Assembly (NCBI GenBank): GCA_019246495.1
Contig: JAFAQI010000119.1
Location: 1 to 9,776, forward strand
Direction of reading: 5' to 3'
DNA from: Frankiales bacterium
GTDB lineage: Bacteria > Actinomycetota > Actinomycetes > JAFAQI01
DNA length: 9,776 bases
Below are positions 6,317 through 9,776 of this stretch, in pieces. Position 1 is the stretch's first letter. Each line of letters starts with the position of its first letter. The notes under the pieces are model-generated. The model saw only the letters and a program-made list of their open reading frames with translations. It did no database searches and had not been told where the DNA came from. A program made the translations under genes and the position numbers.

Positions 6317-6574
6317 TCAGCCCTCGGACGGCGCCGGTGCCGAGCGGGTTCCCGTGCTGATCCAGGCAACGGCCCATGCGGCCAGTGCGACCAGGACCGC
6401 GGCTATCCCATGCTTCGTGTGGTGATGTGTCGATCCCGCCGAATGACCGGGGAAGAAGCTCGGCAGCGACTTGGCCGGCTCGGCGAAATAGACCAGCCCG
6501 ATGACGAGGAACACCACCCCGGCGATCACGAGAAGAACCGTCACCCAGGGCGGGGCGTTGCGTGTCTCGGCCAT
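6317..6574 (-). CDS. Small two-helix membrane protein with a His-rich loop, unknown function
   Basis: An 85-residue protein whose family I do not recognise. It has a short polar N-terminus, a hydrophobic helix at about 11-30 (VTVLLVIAGVVFLVIGLVYF), a 25-residue loop and a second helix at about 56-73, with a polar Ser/Pro tail. The loop carries AEPAKSLPSFFPGH and then H50-H-H-T-K-H55. The histidine cluster could bind metal, or simply be a polar loop; I cannot tell. The ATG at 6574 is preferred over the upstream in-frame TTG at 6589 because GGAGAA (revcomp of 6582-6587) lies 7 nt before the ATG and would overlap the TTG-initiated reading. It follows the HAD gene on the same strand by 59 bp, with a possible own promoter in the gap. 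That it is a real gene is supported by the Shine-Dalgarno and the clear membrane topology. Confidence 0.75.
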   Translation of the reverse strand: MAETRNAPPWVTVLLVIAGVVFLVIGLVYFAEPAKSLPSFFPGHSAGSTHHHTKHGIAAVLVALAAWAVAWISTGTRSAPAPSEG

Positions 6575-6581
6575 CGAGGTG

Positions 6582-6587
6582 TTCTCC
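6582..6587 (-). promoter_or_regulatory. Shine-Dalgarno site that fixes the small membrane protein start
   Basis: Read on the minus strand this is GGAGAA, 7 nt before the ATG whose first base is 6574. It rules out the longer TTG start, which would begin within one or two bases of the site. Confidence 0.65.
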
Positions 6588-6620
6588 AAATGTCAGGCCT
6601 GCAAGTCGTGGTCGGCCTCG

Positions 6621-6626
6621 ACACTA
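6621..6626 (-). promoter_or_regulatory. Possible -10 element (TAGTGT) for the small membrane protein
   Basis: On the minus strand TAGTGT fits TANNNT and lies in the 59-bp gap just after the HAD stop codon. It would give a leader of about 40 nt containing the GGAGAA site. No good -35 is seen, so co-transcription from serS and the HAD gene remains equally possible. Confidence 0.25.
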
Positions 6627-6633
6627 GCGGCGG

Positions 6634-7458
6634 TCACTGGTCGAAGAACCTCTCCAGCACTGTCGCAACGCCGTCGGCGTCGTTCGACCCGGTGACCTCG
6701 TCGACCGCAGCCAGCACCTCCGGGTGGGCGTTCGCAACCGCGACTGCGTGCCGGGCCCAGGCAAGCATCGGCAGGTCGTTCGGCATGTCCCCGAAGGCGA
6801 CGGCATCGTCGCCGGTGAGCCCGTGCTCCGCGCACAACGCGGTCAGGGTCGACGCCTTCGTCACCCCGGCTGCGCTGATCTCGAGCAGTCCTTCGCGCGA
6901 CGAGTGCGTGAGAGTCGCCACGCTGTCGTCGACGACCCGCCGGGCGCGGGCGAGCAGCTCGTCGGCACTCAGACCCTCGTGGCGGGCGAGCAGCTTCGCC
7001 ACCGGCTGGGTGAGCAGCTCGTCGATCTGCGCGACGACGGTCCGCTCGTCGGTCGCCCAGCGCGGTCGGTAGGCCGCCTCGTGCGCGAATCCTGCACCCG
7101 ACTCGACGGCAAAGCCCAGGTCCGGCAGCTCTGCGCGCAGTGCTGCGGCGATCTCGCTCGCGACCTCGACCGCGAGCGGGTACGACGCCACCACCCGCTG
7201 GTCGTGCAGGTCCCAGACGAGTGCACCGTTGGCGCAGATCGCGAGGCCGCGATGACCGGCCTCGTCGGCGATGCCGGACAGCCATCGCGGCGGGCGGCCG
7301 GTGACGATGACGACGAGTGCGCCGGCGTCCTCGGCGGCGCGGAGCGCGACCCGGGTGCGGTCCGAGATCGTGCCGTCGCTCCGGACGATCGTGCCGTCGA
7401 GATCGGTGGCGACGACCCGCGGAGACCACGGCTGGTCAGGCAAGAGGCGAAAGCACAT
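6634..7458 (-). CDS. HAD-superfamily hydrolase, Cof/HAD-IIB subclass
   Basis: A 274-residue cytosolic phosphatase-like protein. Motif I is D19-L-D21-G-T: Asp19 is the predicted nucleophile and Asp21 the general acid/base. Lys201 fits motif III. Motif IV is G223-DMPNDLPML, the usual G-D-x-x-N-D Mg2+ site of Cof-type enzymes. The long stretch between about 85 and 185 is the type IIB cap, which sets specificity; typical substrates are sugar phosphates, nucleotides or flavin precursors, and the actual one cannot be told. The ATG at 7458 is the only ATG before motif I, and it overlaps the end of serS by 23 nt in another frame, suggesting translational coupling. A TTG at 7443, just before the serS stop, is an alternative start. 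From memory, serS followed by a HAD gene is a common order in actinobacteria. Confidence 0.9.
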   Translation of the reverse strand: MCFRLLPDQPWSPRVVATDLDGTIVRSDGTISDRTRVALRAAEDAGALVVIVTGRPPRWLSGIADEAGHRGLAICANGALVWDLHDQRVVASYPLAVEVASEIAAALRAELPDLGFAVESGAGFAHEAAYRPRWATDERTVVAQIDELLTQPVAKLLARHEGLSADELLARARRVVDDSVATLTHSSREGLLEISAAGVTKASTLTALCAEHGLTGDDAVAFGDMPNDLPMLAWARHAVAVANAHPEVLAAVDEVTGSNDADGVATVLERFFDQ

Positions 7459-8698
7459 CCCGGCCGAGGTGTGGCTGCAACGCCTTCGGCACCCGCACCG
7501 AGCCGTCGGCCTGCTGATGGACCTCGAGCAGGCAGGCGATCGTCCGTGCGATCGCGCACAGGGTGCCGTTCAGCGTGGCCACCGGGGCGACGCCGTCGGC
7601 CGTGCGCTGCCGGATGTTGAGCCGGCGCGACTGGAACGTCGTGCAGTTGGACGTCGAAGTCAGCTCGCGGTAGCGACCTTGCGAGGGAAACCACGCCTCG
7701 CAGTCGAACTTGCGCGCCGCACTGGACCCGAGGTCGCCCGCCGCGATGTCGAGCACCTGGAACGGCAGCTCGAGCGCGGTCAGGAAGTCCTTCTCCCAGC
7801 CGAGCAGGCGGCGGTGCTCGGCCGCCGCGTCCTCGGGCGGGCAGAACGAGAACATCTCGACCTTGTCGAACCAGTGCACGCGGATGATGCCGCGGGTGTC
7901 CTGTCCGTAGGAACCTGCCTCGCGGCGGTAGCACGCGGAGAAGCCGGCATAGCGCAGTGGCAACGACTGACCGTCGAGGATCTCGTCGCCATGCATCGCG
8001 GCGAGCGCGACCTCGCTCGTCCCCACGAGATAGAGATCGTCTGCGTCGACTCGATAGACCTCGGCCGCATGCGCACCGAGGAAACCGGTGCCCTCCATCG
8101 CTTCCGGGCGCACCAGGGCGGGCGCGATCACCGGAGTGAAGCCGAGTGCGGCGGCCTGCTGCATCGCAAGGTTGACCAGCGCCAGCTCGAGCAGCGCCCC
8201 GACCCCGGTGAGGAAGTAGAACCGCGCACCGCTCACTTTCGCGCCGCGCTCGAGGTCGATCGCGCCGAGCATCGTGCCGAGCTCGACGTGGTCGCGTACC
8301 GGGAAGTCGTACGACGGGACATCGCCGACCGTCTCGATCACGACGGAGTCGTCCTCGCCGCCTTCCGGCACCCCGTCCTCGACAAGGTTCGGCAGCGCAT
8401 AGGCAGCAGACCGGAGCGCCGCGTCGGCGCTCGACTCCGCCTCTTCTGCGGCGCGCACCGCATCCTTCAGCGTCTTGGCGCGTTCGATCATCGCGGGACG
8501 CTCGTCCGGCGTCGCCGACTGGATCGACTTGCTCGCCACGTTGGACTCTGCCCGGAGCCGGTCGGCCTCGGTGACCGCGGCGCGGCGTCGTTCGTAGGCC
8601 GCGAGCACCGTGTCGACGAGTGCCGGATCGGCGCCGCGCGCGCGCTGACTGCGCCGGAACGCGTCCGGGTCCTCCCGCAGTGCCTTGAGGTCGATCAC
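7436..8698 (-). CDS. serS: Seryl-tRNA synthetase
   Basis: A 420-residue class II synthetase that charges tRNA-Ser (and tRNA-Sec, where present) with serine. The N-terminal tRNA-binding arm is the expected long antiparallel coiled coil, about residues 28-105. The catalytic core shows the serine-binding T227-S-E motif. Motif 2 is at 252-283 (F-S-A-C-Y-R258-R-E-A-G-S-Y-G). The region [15 protein letters not shown] is at 345-359, and motif 3 is at about 374-391 with Arg385 ([12 protein letters not shown]). The protein ends in the usual [18 protein letters not shown] tail, so it is full length. The motif-2 extension reads RVHWF where many bacterial enzymes, as I recall, have RVHQF; this may be ordinary for the lineage. 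The start is GTG at 8698, with a TANNNT element 7 nt upstream and no Shine-Dalgarno. Confidence 0.97.
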   Translation of the reverse strand: MIDLKALREDPDAFRRSQRARGADPALVDTVLAAYERRRAAVTEADRLRAESNVASKSIQSATPDERPAMIERAKTLKDAVRAAEEAESSADAALRSAAYALPNLVEDGVPEGGEDDSVVIETVGDVPSYDFPVRDHVELGTMLGAIDLERGAKVSGARFYFLTGVGALLELALVNLAMQQAAALGFTPVIAPALVRPEAMEGTGFLGAHAAEVYRVDADDLYLVGTSEVALAAMHGDEILDGQSLPLRYAGFSACYRREAGSYGQDTRGIIRVHWFDKVEMFSFCPPEDAAAEHRRLLGWEKDFLTALELPFQVLDIAAGDLGSSAARKFDCEAWFPSQGRYRELTSTSNCTTFQSRRLNIRQRTADGVAPVATLNGTLCAIARTIACLLEVHQQADGSVRVPKALQPHLGRDVLSPLA

Positions 8699-8705
8699 GC
8701 AGCGC

Positions 8706-8711
8706 AGGTTA
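8706..8711 (-). promoter_or_regulatory. Predicted -10 element (TAACCT) for leaderless serS
   Basis: On the minus strand TAACCT fits TANNNT and is followed by exactly 7 nt and then the serS GTG. No Shine-Dalgarno intervenes. Many actinobacterial serS genes are preceded by long leaders; here no T-box or attenuator-like structure can lie between promoter and start if this element is used. Confidence 0.55.
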
Positions 8712-8835
8712 TCGAGCCCTCACCCTGCGGCGATGTGACCGGACACCAAGGACGGTGACGACATTTGTGCGACGTACGCCGCGAGGTTGGCGATCGGGGT
8801 GCGTTTCTCCATGCGCAACGTCCCACCACAGCCCA

Positions 8836-8850
8836 CGAAGGGGGCCTTCG
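8836..8850 (+). promoter_or_regulatory. Hairpin enclosing the Shine-Dalgarno of the secreted peptide gene
   Basis: CGAAGG (8836-8841), loop GGG, CCTTCG (8845-8850) is a perfect 6-bp stem ending two bases before the ATG at 8853. The likely Shine-Dalgarno, GAAGGGGG (8837-8844), is split between the left arm and the loop, so the folded form would partly hide it. Elsewhere between 8712 and 8835 I see no clear TANNNT promoter for this gene. Confidence 0.5.
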
Positions 8851-8852
8851 CA

Positions 8853-9002
8853 ATGAAGCGCATCGCCGCTGTTCTCACGATCGTTGGCGCGACTCTCGGT
8901 TTCGCCGCCCCGGCCATGGCCGCGCCGAGCGCCACGGGCCAGGTCTGCGTCCAGCTCAACGTCAACGGCTCGGACCTCGTCAACCAGTGCGTCTCGCAGT
9001 GA
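8853..9002 (+). CDS. Predicted secreted 49-residue peptide with two cysteines, unknown function
   Basis: MKRIAAVLTIVGATLGF begins a textbook Sec signal peptide: basic n-region (K2, R3), a hydrophobic h-region to about residue 18, and A21-M-A23 before A24-P as a signal peptidase I site. The predicted mature peptide is about 26 residues (24-49), rich in Val, Asn, Gln and Ser, with Cys32 and Cys46 that could form one disulfide outside the cell. I do not recognise a family. The paired cysteines loosely recall chaplins, but the chaplin consensus is absent. The ATG at 8853 has a strong purine-rich Shine-Dalgarno 8 nt upstream. Longer in-frame starts (TTG 8787, ATG 8811) would bury the signal peptide. 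The gene is monocistronic: it diverges from serS (154 bp) and is followed by a strong hairpin 15 bp after the stop. Confidence 0.75.
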   Translation: MKRIAAVLTIVGATLGFAAPAMAAPSATGQVCVQLNVNGSDLVNQCVSQ

Positions 9003-9017
9003 GCTGACACCCACCAC

Positions 9018-9052
9018 GCCGAGACCCCGGGGGGTTCCCCCGGGGTCTCGGC
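9018..9052. terminator. Perfect 16-bp hairpin terminator between the secreted peptide gene and pheA
   Basis: GCCGAGACCCCGGGGG (9018-9033), a 3-nt loop GTT, and its exact complement at 9037-9052. It lies between two convergent genes, 15 bp after one stop and 10 bp beyond the other. No T-run follows on either strand, as is common for actinobacterial terminators. The symmetry suits bidirectional termination. Confidence 0.85.
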
Positions 9053-9062
9053 ATGTGCGGGC

Positions 9063-9776
9063 TCAGTCCGGACCGCGACGCAACCGCTCGACCCAAGCGT
9101 GCGCGTCCGCGAAGTCGGCGTCGGTCGTGCCGGCTCGTTCGGCCGCGGCGATGCCGTCAGCACGGGGATAGGACCCGAGGAAGCGCACCTCTGCACACTC
9201 GCGACGGATCGCCGCCAGTGCTTCGGCGACCCGGGCCTGGTCGATGTGACCCTCGGCGTCGATCGAGAAGTAGTAGCGACCGAGACCGACCCCCGTCGGA
9301 CGCGACTCGATGCGGGTGAGGTTGACCCCGCGTACGGCGAACTCGGTGAGCAACTCGAGCAACGCACCGGGATGGTCGTCGGCGATGAACGCCATCACCG
9401 TCGTGCGATCGGCTCCCGTCGGCGGTGGCGGTGTGCCAGGTCGGGCGACGAGCACGAAGCGGGTGACGGCACCCGGCGCGTCGGCGATGTCATCCGCGAG
9501 GACTTCCAGCCGGTAGCGCTCGGCGGCGAGCGGTGCCGACACGGCCGCGTCGGCCTGGCCCTCGGCCACTGCGCGGGCGCCGTCGGCCGTGCTCGGCGCC
9601 GGCACGAAGCGAGCGGCTGGCAACCGGTTCCGCAACCACTGCCGCACCTGGGCTTCGGCGTGCGGAATTGTCGTCACCGTCGTGATCGAGTCGAGCGACG
9701 TTCCCGGCCGGCCGAGCAACGCGAACGCAACCGACAGCAAGACCTCGCGAACGATCTGCAACGGCTCGCCGGTGGC
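9063..9776 (-). CDS. pheA: Prephenate dehydratase, 5' end beyond the window
   Basis: Converts prephenate to phenylpyruvate with loss of CO2 and water, the committed step to phenylalanine. The frame is open to the right edge of the window, so the start and roughly the first 70-80 residues are missing; 237 residues are visible. The visible part begins A-T-G-E-P-L-Q-I-V-R-E, inside the periplasmic-binding-like catalytic domain. It includes the G-A-V-T-R-F motif, whose Thr-Arg-Phe is the conserved catalytic segment. The C-terminal ACT domain carries D-H-P-G-A-L-L and E-S-R-P, the GAL and ESRP motifs that bind phenylalanine, so feedback inhibition is expected. No chorismate mutase domain is visible; in actinobacteria that activity is usually separate. 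The tail after the ACT domain is Ala-rich and ends LRRGPD. It converges with the secreted peptide gene across the 9018-9052 hairpin. Confidence 0.95.
   Translation of the reverse strand, partial: ATGEPLQIVREVLLSVAFALLGRPGTSLDSITTVTTIPHAEAQVRQWLRNRLPAARFVPAPSTADGARAVAEGQADAAVSAPLAAERYRLEVLADDIADAPGAVTRFVLVARPGTPPPPTGADRTTVMAFIADDHPGALLELLTEFAVRGVNLTRIESRPTGVGLGRYYFSIDAEGHIDQARVAEALAAIRRECAEVRFLGSYPRADGIAAAERAGTTDADFADAHAWVERLRRGPD

Noticed and set aside
8735..8746. GTGACCGGACAC as a CRP-like operator between serS and the secreted peptide gene
   Set aside because: It is an imperfect 10-of-12 palindrome that does not match the TGTGA-N6-TCACA half-sites or spacing.
7271..8758. A 495-codon plus-strand open frame opposite serS
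   Set aside because: Antisense shadow of the full-length seryl-tRNA synthetase, which has all expected motifs.
8787..9002. A longer secreted-peptide gene starting at TTG 8787 or ATG 8811
   Set aside because: It would place a polar extension before a textbook signal peptide, while the ATG at 8853 has its own strong Shine-Dalgarno.
8720..9367. A 215-codon minus-strand frame across the secreted peptide gene, the terminator and the pheA end
   Set aside because: It crosses a perfect terminator hairpin and overlaps two better-supported genes, with a Ser/Arg/Pro-rich product and no motif.

Overview
The window is very GC-rich, has strong G/C third-position codon bias, and carries several actinobacterial marker families. 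The clearest is the bacterial proteasome activator Bpa (DUF2587), which is found with the actinobacterial 20S proteasome. I read it as chromosomal DNA from a proteasome-bearing high-GC actinobacterium of unknown genus. I see no insertion sequence, phage gene, tRNA, rRNA or CRISPR array.

Layout: (1) 76-552 (+) is a HadA-like MaoC-fold protein, convergent with (2) 557-1828 (-), a PucR/CdaR-type transcriptional regulator. (3) 1858-2838 (+), a PIG3-type NAD(P)H:quinone oxidoreductase, diverges from the regulator across only 29 bp. (4) 2944-4815 (+) is a long VLCAD/ACAD9-like acyl-CoA dehydrogenase, preceded by a possible operator made of two tandem inverted repeats. (5) 4847-5377 (+) is bpa. (6) 5389-6288 (+) is an undecaprenyl-diphosphatase (UppP). 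A small hairpin separates it from a minus-strand block: (9) serS, 7436-8698; (8) a HAD-IIB phosphatase, 6634-7458, overlapping the serS end; and (7) a small two-helix membrane protein, 6317-6574. (10) 8853-9002 (+) is a 49-residue predicted secreted protein with two cysteines. It is closed by a perfect 16-bp hairpin shared with (11) pheA (prephenate dehydratase, minus strand), whose 5' end lies beyond the right edge.

The genes are mostly housekeeping and are not one pathway: fatty-acid metabolism (HadA-like protein, acyl-CoA dehydrogenase), protein turnover (Bpa), cell-wall lipid-carrier recycling (UppP), serine tRNA charging (SerRS) and phenylalanine synthesis (PheA). The most coherent non-coding signal is a recurring start architecture. 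At four genes (quinone reductase, bpa, uppP, serS) a TANNNT hexamer ends 7-8 nt before the start codon and no Shine-Dalgarno sequence is present, as expected for leaderless mRNAs. Other genes (HadA-like, acyl-CoA dehydrogenase, small membrane protein, secreted peptide) have clear Shine-Dalgarno sites.

I found no convincing new multi-gene system. The items most worth checking are the secreted dicysteine peptide with its hairpin-enclosed ribosome binding site, the paired inverted repeats before the acyl-CoA dehydrogenase, the GPYL C-terminus of Bpa, and the HadA-like protein with no HadB beside it.
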